A stretch of 64,000 nt of DNA, taken from NCBI GenBank assembly GCA_963815965.1, contig CAWFIT010000001.1, forward strand, positions 496,001-560,000. Direction: 5' to 3'. Numbering within the stretch: position 1 is the stretch's first letter; every line of letters begins with the position of its first letter. Under the pieces are notes generated by a model. The model was not told the DNA's origin and made no database searches. It saw only the letters and a program-made list of their open reading frames with translations. Of the stretch, positions 17,161 through 24,960 are shown in pieces. Source of the stretch: DASVFB01 sp963815965 (GTDB taxonomy: Bacteria > Actinomycetota > Thermoleophilia > Gaiellales > Gaiellaceae). The position numbers were made by a program, and so were the translations under genes.

Positions 17161-18019
17161 CGCCGTTGCCGCGCTCGCGGTCGCGCAGGAAGCGCGTCAG
17201 CTCCGCAGCGAGCGTCTCGCCGGAGATGTCCTGCTGTGCGAGGTCGTCGCTGCGCTGCTCGAGCTCCTCGACATATGCAGCCGTCTCGGCGTCCGACGCG
17301 ACGGCCTGACTCACCTGAGTCGCGTACGTCTCGGAAAGCTCCTGCAGCTCGCTCGTGTCGAACGACGCGCCGAGAAGCGAACCGAGGCGTTCGCACAAGG
17401 CGAGCGCGGCGCGCGGACTCGGGGCGAGCGACACGTAGTGCGGCACCGCGGCCCAGAGATTCACCGCGCTTATCCCACGACGGTAGAACGCGTCGTGCAA
17501 CACGCCGACGATCCCCGTCGGCCCCTCGTAGCGCGAGCGCTCGAGGCCGAGTTCTTCGATGAGCTGCTGATCGGTCGCGCTGCCGGTAACCGGCGCCGGC
17601 CGCGTGTGCGGGACGTCCGCGAGCAGCGAGCCGAGCGTCACCACCAATTCGACGCCCACCTCGTCTGCCAGCCCCGCCACGAGATCGGAGAAGCGGCGCC
17701 AGCGCATGTTGGGCTCGATGCCGAGCAGGATCACCGCGTCGCGATCGAGCCCTGGGATCGGCGCATGCATGAACGTCGTCTCCGGCCAGTCGACGCGGCG
17801 CGTCGTGCCCTCGACGAGTGAAACGTGCGGCCGGGTCACCTGAAAGTCGAAGAACTCCTCCGGGTCGATCTCTGCAAAGCGCTCCGCGCTCAACGACTGC
17901 GCGAGAAAGCTCGCGGCCATGGACGCGCCCTGTCCGCCGTCGTTCCAGCCGCGGAAGGCGCAAATGAGAATCGGCCGTCGTAAGGACGGCCGCTCGGAGA
18001 TCCTCAGCTCCTCGGCCAT
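17120..18019 (-). CDS. PAC2 family protein (proteasome-assembly-chaperone-like)
   Basis: 299 residues. The N-terminal LRRPILICAFRGWNDGGQGASMAASFLAQSL is characteristic of PAC2-domain proteins of actinobacteria, and GIEPNMRWRRFSD and VVTLGSLLADVPHTRP are also family-like. The eukaryotic and archaeal relatives are proteasome-assembly chaperones; the bacterial role is not settled. The C-terminus carries a helical segment with a run of acidic and arginine residues. ATG at 18019, just after the heme A synthase gene on the same strand. Confidence 0.86.
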   Translation of the reverse strand: MAEELRISERPSLRRPILICAFRGWNDGGQGASMAASFLAQSLSAERFAEIDPEEFFDFQVTRPHVSLVEGTTRRVDWPETTFMHAPIPGLDRDAVILLGIEPNMRWRRFSDLVAGLADEVGVELVVTLGSLLADVPHTRPAPVTGSATDQQLIEELGLERSRYEGPTGIVGVLHDAFYRRGISAVNLWAAVPHYVSLAPSPRAALALCERLGSLLGASFDTSELQELSETYATQVSQAVASDAETAAYVEELEQRSDDLAQQDISGETLAAELTRFLRDRERGNGGGPKPPEDLPREQ

Positions 18020-18041
18020 CGCGGCAGTGTAAGCGCTGCCG

Positions 18042-18974
18042 TCAGCGTGGACGCGGCGCGAACGCCTTCGGCGGTCGCTCGATGACAGTCACGAGCGCGA
18101 TCGCACACGCCCAGACCGCGGCGGCAAGCGCAACGTGAACGAGCACGAGCCACCAGGGAAGATGAGTCCGGTACTGCAGCTCCCCGACGCCCATCTGCAC
18201 GAGCAACAGGAAGAGCACGATGCCGCTGCCTTCCGCGTAGAGCGGCCAGCGCTCGCGGTTGCGGAAGATGTAGACGAGAAAGGCGAGGAAGAGCGCGCCG
18301 AAGATCGCTGTCGCACGAACGTGCACGTAGAGCGCCGCGTGCAGGCGCCACAGCCGCTCGACGTCGGCGCTGCCCGGGTGCGGACCGGCGGCCGTCGAGA
18401 CCGTTCCCGTGACCACGAGTGCGAGCAGCGCCGCGGCGGCGACGAAGGCGCCGTGTCGAATCCGCTGCGGGAGCAGGGTCGATGAGCGCCCGTGTTCGAA
18501 GGAGATCGCCTCGACGGCGAGCACGACTCCTCCCGCGAGCACGACGAGGGCGAGCATGAAGTGCGACATGACGAGCCACGGGTTCAGTCCCGCGTAGACC
18601 GTGATCGCGCCGAGCGGCGCCTGCGCGAGCGTCCCCAGGAACGTGCCAAGCGCGAGTCTGCGCAGCCGGCGCGGCACGCCCGGCGTGAAGCGCGCGCCGA
18701 CCCAGCCGCCGAGCGTCGCGAGAATCGTCACAGCGCTGACGATCCGGTTGCCGAACTCGATGAACGAGTGATAGCTCTTGCTCGGAAACGGGTTCCCCGC
18801 CGTACACCCGGGCCAGTGCTCGCAGCCGAGCCCCGAGGCGGTCAGGCGGACGGTCGCCCCGCTGATGATGATGATCCAGAGCCAGACCGCCGAGCCCAAA
18901 GCGAGCTTGCGGAAGGTCGCCGGCGAAAGCTCCATCCGTCGCGCCCGCTTGACCAGGGTGGACTCGACGTGCAC
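18042..18974 (-). CDS. ctaA: Heme A synthase (CtaA/Cox15)
   Basis: 310-residue polytopic membrane enzyme that oxidises the C8 methyl of heme O to give heme A for cytochrome oxidase. Eight hydrophobic helices are visible. GLGCEHWPGC carries the conserved cysteine pair of the first extracytoplasmic loop, and histidines in HSFIEFGNRIV and LHAALYVHV correspond to heme ligands, the first with the EFxNR motif. The ATG at 18974 gives a short basic N-terminus; a Met at residue 14 is also possible. It implies an aerobic respiratory chain with an aa3-type oxidase. Confidence 0.92.
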   Translation of the reverse strand: MHVESTLVKRARRMELSPATFRKLALGSAVWLWIIIISGATVRLTASGLGCEHWPGCTAGNPFPSKSYHSFIEFGNRIVSAVTILATLGGWVGARFTPGVPRRLRRLALGTFLGTLAQAPLGAITVYAGLNPWLVMSHFMLALVVLAGGVVLAVEAISFEHGRSSTLLPQRIRHGAFVAAAALLALVVTGTVSTAAGPHPGSADVERLWRLHAALYVHVRATAIFGALFLAFLVYIFRNRERWPLYAEGSGIVLFLLLVQMGVGELQYRTHLPWWLVLVHVALAAAVWACAIALVTVIERPPKAFAPRPR

Positions 18975-19013
18975 GCGCGCAGCCTAGAGGTTTGATGTGG
19001 AAAGGTTCCTGCG

Positions 19014-19556
19014 ATGGTGGAGGAGTCGCGACTCGAACCGACCGAGCATGGGCTCGCGCCCTCCGACGATGGCTGGTTCGTCCTCAATGCGCGAGACACG
19101 CGCTGGCGTCCGGGCGAGGGACGGGGCGCTTACTGCATCTTCGAGGGCGACGCCGAGTTCCCGCAGGTGGGTATCCACCTCGTTGCCCTTGGGCCGGGCG
19201 AGCCGATGTCGATGTACCACTGGGAGGCCGACCAGGAGGACTTCCTCGTGCTCGCCGGCGAGGCGCTGCTGATCATCGAGGGCGAGGAACGTGCGCTGCG
19301 ACAGTGGGACTTCGTGCACTGCCCCGCGGGGACGAAGCACACGATTCTCGGCTCCGGCGACGCGAGTTGCCTCGTGCTCGCAGTCGGCGCGCGCGACCGC
19401 TCGACCGGTCCCGACTGGGGCGGCTACACCGTGGACGAAGCCGCACTCCGCCACGGCGCGGGCGTCGTGCACGACACGACGGACGCCGACCAGGCGTACG
19501 CGCGCTTTCCGAAGCGCGCGCGGTCCCGGTACCGCGAAGGCTGGCTACCCGAATAG
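19014..19556 (+). CDS. Cupin domain protein
   Basis: 180 residues with one cupin barrel: GEPMSMYHWEADQEDFLVLAGEALLIIEGEE (cupin motif 1 region with histidine and glutamates) and LRQWDFVHCPAGTKHTILG (motif 2, His). It probably binds a metal and a small ligand, but no enzymatic role can be assigned. A C-terminal extension of about 45 residues (DEAALRHGAGVVHDTT..) follows the barrel. Start ATG 19014 is about 40 bases from the divergent ctaA. Confidence 0.82.
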   Translation: MVEESRLEPTEHGLAPSDDGWFVLNARDTRWRPGEGRGAYCIFEGDAEFPQVGIHLVALGPGEPMSMYHWEADQEDFLVLAGEALLIIEGEERALRQWDFVHCPAGTKHTILGSGDASCLVLAVGARDRSTGPDWGGYTVDEAALRHGAGVVHDTTDADQAYARFPKRARSRYREGWLPE

Positions 19557-19565
19557 CCGAAGGCG

Positions 19566-19850
19566 CTACTCCGTCATGCGGAACGCGACCTGGTATTTCG
19601 TGACGGACGAGCGCTTGCCGGGAGTGTCGCCGGTGGGCATCGCATTCAGCGCCTCGTCGCCGCGCTTGTAGTCGTCTTCGTTCTCGAAGAAGAGAATGAC
19701 GAGCGACGTCTCGGCCTCCGGATCGTGCAGCACGATGAACTCCTTGGCCGGAATGTCGTCCGGCCTCTCGCTGGCTTCCATCTCGCGCTGCACCTCTGCC
19801 ATCCGGTTGCTGTCGACGCCTTCGAAAGTCACGACTCGTGCGAGCGGCAT
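19566..19850 (-). CDS. Small dimeric alpha/beta-barrel-like protein
   Basis: 94 residues, well expressed by design: AAAGGAGG on the minus strand at about 19855-19862 lies eight bases before the ATG at 19850. The alternating strand-helix pattern (ARVVTFEGV..RMAEVQREMEA..EFIVLHDPEAETSLVILFFENEDDYKRGDEALNAM) fits an antibiotic-biosynthesis-monooxygenase-like ferredoxin fold. No active-site residues identified; function unknown. Confidence 0.7.
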   Translation of the reverse strand: MPLARVVTFEGVDSNRMAEVQREMEASERPDDIPAKEFIVLHDPEAETSLVILFFENEDDYKRGDEALNAMPTGDTPGKRSSVTKYQVAFRMTE

Positions 19851-19887
19851 ACCGCCTCCTTTGTCGAGAGTTCGAGGTGACTCTACG

Positions 19888-21174
19888 TCAGGTCAGGGGC
19901 TCGAGCACGGCCGGGTAGCCGTCAGCGCCGTCGAACGGCGTCGGCCGCGAGCCGAGGAACAGCGGCCGGTCGGCCGCGTTGAGGAGCACGGGCATCATGT
20001 CCGGCCCTCGCAGCTGTCCGAGGATCCCGGACGCACAGTCCAGCTCGCCGAACCGGCGCACGTTGTCAGCGCGCACGCCTGGACCGGCGACGACGAACGG
20101 CACCGGATCGCCGGAGTGGATCACGTCGGGCGATGCCGGCGTGGCGTGGTCGCCGGTGATGCACACGATCGCGCGATCCACCGGCAGCCGCGCGCGCAGC
20201 GGCACGTCGAGCGCCTCGATCACGGCACGCTTGACGAGCGGGTCCTTCGTGTGACCTGCGGCGTCCGTCGCCTTCTGGTGCGCGAACACGAAGGTGTCCC
20301 CCGCGGCGAGCCGGTCGTCGATTAGATCGAGCCGTCTGGCGAGGTCGGCCTCTGGGCTCGCGGACTCGGGCGCGGAGTGCGTTTCGAGCCCGACAGTGCG
20401 CGCGAGCCCCTGCAGAAACGACGAGTCGCCAATGAACGTTCCCTGTAGCCCGTGCCGCTCGAGAAACGTCGGGACCTGCTTCGGCCGGCCCCACCACTTG
20501 AGCGTGATCACGTTGAACACCGGCAGTCCTGCCTCTGCGCGCCGCTGATTGATTTCGTGCTCGGCGAGGATCTCCATCGTCCAGCGCGTCCACTCCTCGG
20601 CCGCGCGCGCCGTCCGCTCCGCCTCCGCCACCAACGGCAGCGGCCGCAGCACGGGATGGCGATCGCGGTAGAACGCATCGCTGTCACTGACGCGGTCGTC
20701 CGCCCCGCCTCCGATGCGCAGGACAGCTTCGCCGCGCCACACGTGGGTGAGCGAAAAGACCAGCTTGTCGACTTCGAGGTCGTCACAAGCCTGGACGAGC
20801 GCCTCGGCATCCTCTGCGTCGCGCTGCGGGTCGGGTCGGCCCGAAAGCCACCAGCCGTCCTCACGCCGTTCAGCCGGACGCAGCGCGGCGTAGGCGAAGA
20901 CGTGCTCGTCCGACACTTCCTGCCCGCGGCCGAGCGCCTCGAACACCGCGCGCCCGGGGAACTCGTCGGGCCGGTACCCGAGCATCGACCAGTGCGCGAC
21001 CTCGCTCGACGGAGCGCGGCCGGGGCCGACGGCGTACAGCACGCCGCACGATCCGGTCGCGACAAGCCGGTCGAGGTTCGGCGTGCGCGCGACCTCGTTC
21101 GCGGTGCGTCCCTTGAGGACCGCGTGCGCGCGGTCGGCAAGCCCGTCGAACAGGACGACGACGATCGGAAGCAC
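19888..21174 (-). CDS. apgM: Archaeal-type 2,3-BPG-independent phosphoglycerate mutase (ApgM family)
   Basis: 428-residue alkaline-phosphatase-superfamily enzyme. Asp10 in LFDGLADR and the APSSEVAH motif (Ser56/57) supply a metal ligand and the phospho-serine; GDHATPASPDVIHSGD near the C-terminus supplies the Asp/His metal cluster. The RTPNLDRL segment is also typical. It would interconvert 2- and 3-phosphoglycerate in glycolysis, or act as a related phosphonate or phosphosugar mutase. Start ATG 21174 leaves 10 bases to the next gene upstream on the same strand. Confidence 0.83.
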   Translation of the reverse strand: MLPIVVVLFDGLADRAHAVLKGRTANEVARTPNLDRLVATGSCGVLYAVGPGRAPSSEVAHWSMLGYRPDEFPGRAVFEALGRGQEVSDEHVFAYAALRPAERREDGWWLSGRPDPQRDAEDAEALVQACDDLEVDKLVFSLTHVWRGEAVLRIGGGADDRVSDSDAFYRDRHPVLRPLPLVAEAERTARAAEEWTRWTMEILAEHEINQRRAEAGLPVFNVITLKWWGRPKQVPTFLERHGLQGTFIGDSSFLQGLARTVGLETHSAPESASPEADLARRLDLIDDRLAAGDTFVFAHQKATDAAGHTKDPLVKRAVIEALDVPLRARLPVDRAIVCITGDHATPASPDVIHSGDPVPFVVAGPGVRADNVRRFGELDCASGILGQLRGPDMMPVLLNAADRPLFLGSRPTPFDGADGYPAVLEPLT

Positions 21175-21184
21175 CTAAATGAAA

Positions 21185-22096
21185 CTAACGGATCGTTCGG
21201 ATCGTGATCGAACGACCGTTGGCGACGTACAGACGCGTGCCGGCTATCGCCGCGAGCGACCCGGGGTACGCGCCGGTCTGAGTGCCGTCCGGAAGGCGCA
21301 TGACATGCACGAGCTTCCCGTCCCACCACGCCGCCGCCTTGCCCTCGGCGTCGGCGAGGTGCGAGTCGGCTGTGATCGGGAACTCGTGCGCGTCGGTGCC
21401 GCGGCGCAGCTCGATCACGGAGCCGCGCTGGACGACCTGGCCTTTCGTGACCAAACCGACCGCGGACACTTCGCTCGCGTAGAGGTCGACGCTGACGATC
21501 TTGCCGTGCGCGTCGAGAACGGTCACGCGCTGCGCCTCAGCCACGGCGATTCGCCCAGAGGAGGCCGCAAGCCCGACTATCGGGCTCGACGCGTTCCATC
21601 CCGGGAACGCAATCGATCCGTTCGACTTCAACGCCGTCACGGTGTTGTCGACCGCATAAGGAAGAAGGCCGCCGCCCGCCGAACCGACGAGGATCGGCCG
21701 AGGATCGTCCGGCTGGCGCGTGGTGAACTGGAGCAGCTTCGGCGTCTTCTTCGTCGTCGTCGCCGTCCAGAGCTGCCAGCTGACGGTCTTGCCGCTCGTC
21801 GATGTGAGCCAGAGTGCCCGCGCACCGGTGACCGCGAGGCTGTCCACCGGTGCCGCGCGCGGCGCGCAGCGCTGACGCTTCCCGAGCTGGAACGTTCGAC
21901 CCGTGAGCCGCTGCCAGATGAAGACGCGATCGCAATCGAGCTTGGTGCGCGCTGCCGAGAACGCAACGTCGTTTCCGTCCGCAGCGAGCGCGGTCACAGT
22001 GCTTCGGCCGACGATCTGCGCCGACTGCCTCGCGCCTGCACTAGCAACGATGAGACATGCGGAAAGAACCGCAAGGAAAATCGCCGCGCGCCTCAC
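21185..22096 (-). CDS. Secreted beta-propeller-like protein of unknown function
   Basis: 303 residues with a signal peptide (RAAIFLAVLSACLIVASAGA). The mature part is made of repeated short strands alternating with A-A-x-G and D-A-H-G-K type turns (LAVTGARALWLTS, GLAASSGRIAVAEAQRVTVLDAHGKIV, AAIAGTRLYVANG), as in beta-propeller or WD-like proteins, but no canonical repeat can be fixed. It may be a surface or periplasmic scaffold. Located between the mutase and the nucleotidyltransferase genes on the same strand. Confidence 0.65.
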   Translation of the reverse strand: MRRAAIFLAVLSACLIVASAGARQSAQIVGRSTVTALAADGNDVAFSAARTKLDCDRVFIWQRLTGRTFQLGKRQRCAPRAAPVDSLAVTGARALWLTSTSGKTVSWQLWTATTTKKTPKLLQFTTRQPDDPRPILVGSAGGGLLPYAVDNTVTALKSNGSIAFPGWNASSPIVGLAASSGRIAVAEAQRVTVLDAHGKIVSVDLYASEVSAVGLVTKGQVVQRGSVIELRRGTDAHEFPITADSHLADAEGKAAAWWDGKLVHVMRLPDGTQTGAYPGSLAAIAGTRLYVANGRSITIRTIR

Positions 22097-22105
22097 GCGG
22101 AAAGA

Positions 22106-22624
22106 CTAGGGCCTGCGAGTGTGCATTTCGTTAAGAGGCCCGTCCAGAACACGCGCTACCCCTGAAGGAACAAGCGATTGCCAGTCACCGCCGGAGCGGA
22201 TCGCGGCGCGCACCTCGGCGCCGGAGAGCTCTTTCTCGGCACCCTCGTCGAGGATGACAACCTCGTAGCCGGCGGCGCGCAGGCGATCGATCTTCGTCGC
22301 GCCCCAATCAGAGAAGTGCCGGATGAACTGCGTCACGTCAGGCGGGACGTACGCGTGCCAGAGCTCCGGCTCGTTGACGGGAAACGGGATGACGTGCACG
22401 TCGACGTCGACCTCTTCGGCCGCGGCCTTGACCATCAGCAGCCTTTCGGCGTACGTGTACGGATTCGACTCGGGAAGGTGCCTGACGGGGTCGGAAGGCT
22501 CGGGCTTGACCCGAGTCGGGTCCGGGTTCGTGATCCCGACCCACACCTCGTCGCTCTGCGCCCCTGCCCCCTGCAGGTACTCGAGGTGTCCATTGTGGAA
22601 GGGCTGGAACCGCCCGTGGATCAT
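22106..22624 (-). CDS. NadM-like nicotinamide-nucleotide adenylyltransferase
   Basis: 172-residue nucleotidylyltransferase of the NadM/NMNAT type, transferring AMP from ATP to a nicotinamide mononucleotide-like substrate to give NAD. GRFQPFHNGH (residues 4-13) holds the HxGH-type motif and LSGAEVRAAI the ISTxxxR-equivalent near the C-terminus. Insertions after VGITNPDP and the ESNPYTYAERLLMV segment match archaeal-type NadM. ATG 22624 is used because the protein begins four residues before the motif; the longer frame crosses a structured intergenic region. Proximity to a 16-nt pairing partner at the selD end suggests translational coupling. Confidence 0.82.
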   Translation of the reverse strand: MIHGRFQPFHNGHLEYLQGAGAQSDEVWVGITNPDPTRVKPEPSDPVRHLPESNPYTYAERLLMVKAAAEEVDVDVHVIPFPVNEPELWHAYVPPDVTQFIRHFSDWGATKIDRLRAAGYEVVILDEGAEKELSGAEVRAAIRSGGDWQSLVPSGVARVLDGPLNEMHTRRP

Positions 22625-22771
22625 GCCTCGCCTCACTGACCGCGCCCCCCTCCGCCGGGCGGAGCCCGGCTCCGCGGGGCGCTCGCGCCGCTGGCGGCAC
22701 GATGCCTTCCAGCCCGTATCACTCGTGCCCTCCGGCCTCGGCACCGCCAGCGACGCGTCAGTGAACCGAGG
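22625..22771 (-). promoter_or_regulatory. Nested inverted repeats masking the NadM-like ribosome site
   Basis: On the minus strand, GCCTCGGTTCACTGAC (22771-22756, including the last selD codons and stop) can pair with GTCAGTGAGGCGAGGC (22640-22625), 14 of 16 positions, whose GAGGCGAGG part sits right before the NadM ATG. Between the arms lie a 9-bp pair (22689-22697 with 22744-22752) and a 7-bp GC hairpin (22659-22675). Ribosomes finishing selD would open the outer stem, so translation of the two genes may be linked. Predicted from sequence only. Confidence 0.5.
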
Positions 22772-23835
22772 CGAGCGCGCCTAAAACGACCGCGACTCCG
22801 GCACCCTCCTCGACGAGACCGACGCGGCGCAGAAACAGGTGCTTCGCCTCGAACGCGGCTTCGAGCGCGGGTGCCTTGTCCCTCGGCAGAGCGACGAGGA
22901 GGCCGCCCGCCGTCTGCGGGTCATAGCCGAGCGCGTCGTACGCCTCGACGAGCCCATCCGCCGAGACATGCGCGGCCGCGAAGTCACGGTTGCGCGGATC
23001 TCCACTGGTGCGCACGCCCTTGCGGGCAAGGTCGAGCGCGCCGTCGATCGCCGGCAGCCGCTCCGACTCGAGCACGATGCGCACTCCGCTGCGCTCAGCG
23101 ACCTCGTGCGCATGCCCGAACAGGCCGAAGCCGGTCACGTCGGTGACCGCGTGCGGAGCGAACGGCCGGAGGACGTCCGCGGCGTCCTTGTTCAGCGTCC
23201 GCATCCAGCGGATCGCGCGCTCGAGCGGCTGCGTGCCCGCGATACCCTGCTTGACGCCGCTCATGATCAGGCCCGTACCGAGCGGCTTGGTGAGGAACAG
23301 CGCGTCACCGGGGCGCGCGCCGTTCTTCGGCCAGATCCCTTCCGGATGGACCGTGCCGACGACGGCGAGGCCGTACTTCGGCTCGGCGTCGCGAATCGTG
23401 TGTCCGCCGGCGAGCAGTCCACCCGCGGCGCGCACCTGTGCGTCGGCCGCGGCAAAGATCTCGGCGAGCATCTGGATCGGCAGCTCCTCCGGAAACGCGG
23501 CGATCGAGAGCGCGAGCAACGGCGTACCTCCCATCGCAAAGACGTCGTTCAGCGCGTTCGTCGCGGCAATCGCGCCGTAGTCGGCCTGGCTCGTCGACGA
23601 CCGGCGGGAAGAAGTCGAGCGTGAAGATGATCGCGCGTTCGTCGTCGATGCGGTACACCGCAGCGTCATCCGCCGGCGCGAGACCGACGAGCAGGTTCTC
23701 GGCCTCGACGGGGACGAACCCCCTGAGCAACTCCTCGAGTCGAGCGGCCGAGTACTTGGCGGCGCAGCCACCGCACGCGGCAAGCTCGGTCAGCTTGACC
23801 CTCCCAATCTCGGTGCTCAAGTCACGTCCTCCCAT
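22758..23835 (-). CDS. selD: Selenide, water dikinase SelD (one frameshift)
   Basis: Makes selenophosphate from selenide and ATP, the selenium donor for selenocysteine, selenouridine or selenium-modified cofactors. The N-terminal frame reads LTELAACGGCAAKYSAARL, with the Cys and Lys three residues apart equivalent to Cys17/Lys20 of E. coli SelD, then APADDAAVY and FFPPVVDE. Near 23590 one extra base shifts the frame, and the rest continues QADYGAIAATNALNDVFAMGG, LLAGGHT, VTDVTGFGLFGHAHE and YDPQTAGGLL. Apart from this indel the protein (about 358 residues) is complete, so an assembly error is likely. A cysteine, not selenocysteine, is at the active site. No selA, selB or ybbB is in the window. 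Confidence 0.86.
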
Positions 23836-23921
23836 GTTCGTGGCAGCGGAACTCTAGGGACCTGCAGTCGTCACGTCTAGAACGGTCTCAATGTCCCCAC
23901 GTATTCCCACTCGTTACACAC

Positions 23922-23955
23922 GACAGCGGCGGCCAAGGCCGCCGCTGTCGGTTTT
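23922..23955 (+). terminator. Strong 13-bp hairpin followed by GTTTTA
   Basis: GACAGCGGCGGCC (23922-23934) and GGCCGCCGCTGTC (23937-23949) are perfectly complementary, followed on the plus strand by GGTTTTA. It looks like an intrinsic terminator for plus-strand transcription, yet both flanking genes are on the minus strand; it may terminate readthrough or an unseen plus transcript. Confidence 0.55.
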
Positions 23956-23988
23956 AGGGGAGAGGAGAAGCCCGTTAACAAGGCCTCG

Positions 23989-24010
23989 GCGCTCGTTTTC
24001 GACGCGAGCG
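23989..24010 (-). terminator. Hairpin downstream of rhodanese gene
   Basis: GCGCTCG (23989... on plus) and CGAGCGC (24004-24010) form a 7-bp stem about 26 bases after the rhodanese TAG on the minus strand. The T-run after it is weak, so termination is possible but uncertain. Confidence 0.35.
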
Positions 24011-24035
24011 CGCAAACTCCCTCCTGGACTTCCTC

Positions 24036-24887
24036 CTAGGCGCCCTTTTCGATCGGGACGTCGACCAGGTTCCCCCATTCCGTCCACGAGCCGTCGTAGT
24101 TGCGAACGTCCTCGTAGCCGAGGAGCTCACGCAGCACGAACCACGTGTGCGCGCTTCGCTCGCCGATGCGGCAGTACGCAGTCACCTTCTTGTCGGGTGT
24201 AACGCCTTTGACGCCGTAGAGCTGCTTCAACTCATCCGCGCTCTTGAAGGTTCCGTCGTCGCGAACAGCCGATGCCCAAGGGATCGACTGCGCGGTTGGA
24301 ATGTGGCCCGCGCGCTGCGCGCCCTCTTGCTCGTAACCGGGCGGTGCGATCAACTCGCCCGAGTACTCCTGAGGGCTGCGGACGTCGACGAGTGCGCGCG
24401 CACTGTCTCCCAGACCGCCGAGGACATCGTCGCGAAACGTTCTGATCGAGGCATCCCGATCGGTGGCCGTGTACGTCGCGGCGCTGCGGGACGGTGCCTC
24501 CGTCGTCAGCTCACGGTCCTCGTCGATCCACTTCTGCCGGCCGCCGTCGAGGATGCGAACGTCTTTGTGCCCGTAGATCGAGAGGTACCAGTACGCGTAC
24601 GCCGCGAACCAGTTGTTGCGGTCGCCGTACAGCACGACGGTCGTGTCGTTCGAAATCCCGAGCCTGCCCATGAGCTGCTCGAAGTCGGCGCGCTCGATCA
24701 GATCCCGCTCGACCGGATCCTGAAGATCGTCGCGCCAGTGAAGGCGGATGGCACCGCGTATGTGACCCTCGTCGTACAGATCCGGATTCTCGTCCACCTC
24801 GGCAACCACGACGTTCCCGTCGTCGATGTGCTCGCTCACCCAGTCGCTTGTGACGAGGACCGGCTTCGCATAGCCGTTCTCTCCCAT
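24036..24887 (-). CDS. Thiosulfate sulfurtransferase, two rhodanese domains (SseA/CysA2-like)
   Basis: 283 residues, two tandem rhodanese domains. The N-terminal one is inactive (DLYDEGHIRGAIRLHWRDD, no Cys), the C-terminal one carries the active loop CRIGERSAHTW with Cys239, nearly the same as mycobacterial CysA2. It moves sulfane sulfur from thiosulfate to cyanide or a protein acceptor. The minus-strand start ATG at 24887 has a CCTCCTCCAG complement (GGAGGAGGGTAACG) eight bases upstream, a strong ribosome site. Its nearness to SelD, which can take selenium from rhodanese-bound persulfide-like carriers, may be meaningful but is unproven. Confidence 0.93.
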   Translation of the reverse strand: MGENGYAKPVLVTSDWVSEHIDDGNVVVAEVDENPDLYDEGHIRGAIRLHWRDDLQDPVERDLIERADFEQLMGRLGISNDTTVVLYGDRNNWFAAYAYWYLSIYGHKDVRILDGGRQKWIDEDRELTTEAPSRSAATYTATDRDASIRTFRDDVLGGLGDSARALVDVRSPQEYSGELIAPPGYEQEGAQRAGHIPTAQSIPWASAVRDDGTFKSADELKQLYGVKGVTPDKKVTAYCRIGERSAHTWFVLRELLGYEDVRNYDGSWTEWGNLVDVPIEKGA

Positions 24888-24960
24888 CGTTACCCTCCTC
24901 CAGTCTGGCCGTGTAGGACGTTCTACTACAGAACGCCCGGGGAGCCAACGCTCTTCCGCA

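Larger units (their letters stand above)
23836..24035. other. 200-bp intergenic gap between selD and rhodanese
   Basis: No ORF with a credible start. It holds two hairpins listed separately (23922-23949 and 23989-24010) and, on the minus strand, would carry the selD leader and promoter. I recognise no RNA family; a GAGGAAGTCC-like string near 24024-24034 on the minus strand recalls RNase P RNA, but the rest of that RNA is absent. Confidence 0.5.

Noticed and set aside
22640..22757. tRNA-Sec between selD and nadM
   Set aside because: The region folds well, but there is no UCA anticodon loop, no GGTTCGAATCC-type T-arm and no 3' discriminator pattern.
24010..24040. RNase P RNA start (GAGGAAGTCC-like string)
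   Set aside because: Later conserved regions of RNase P RNA are not found in the 200-base gap and the string overlaps the end of the rhodanese gene.
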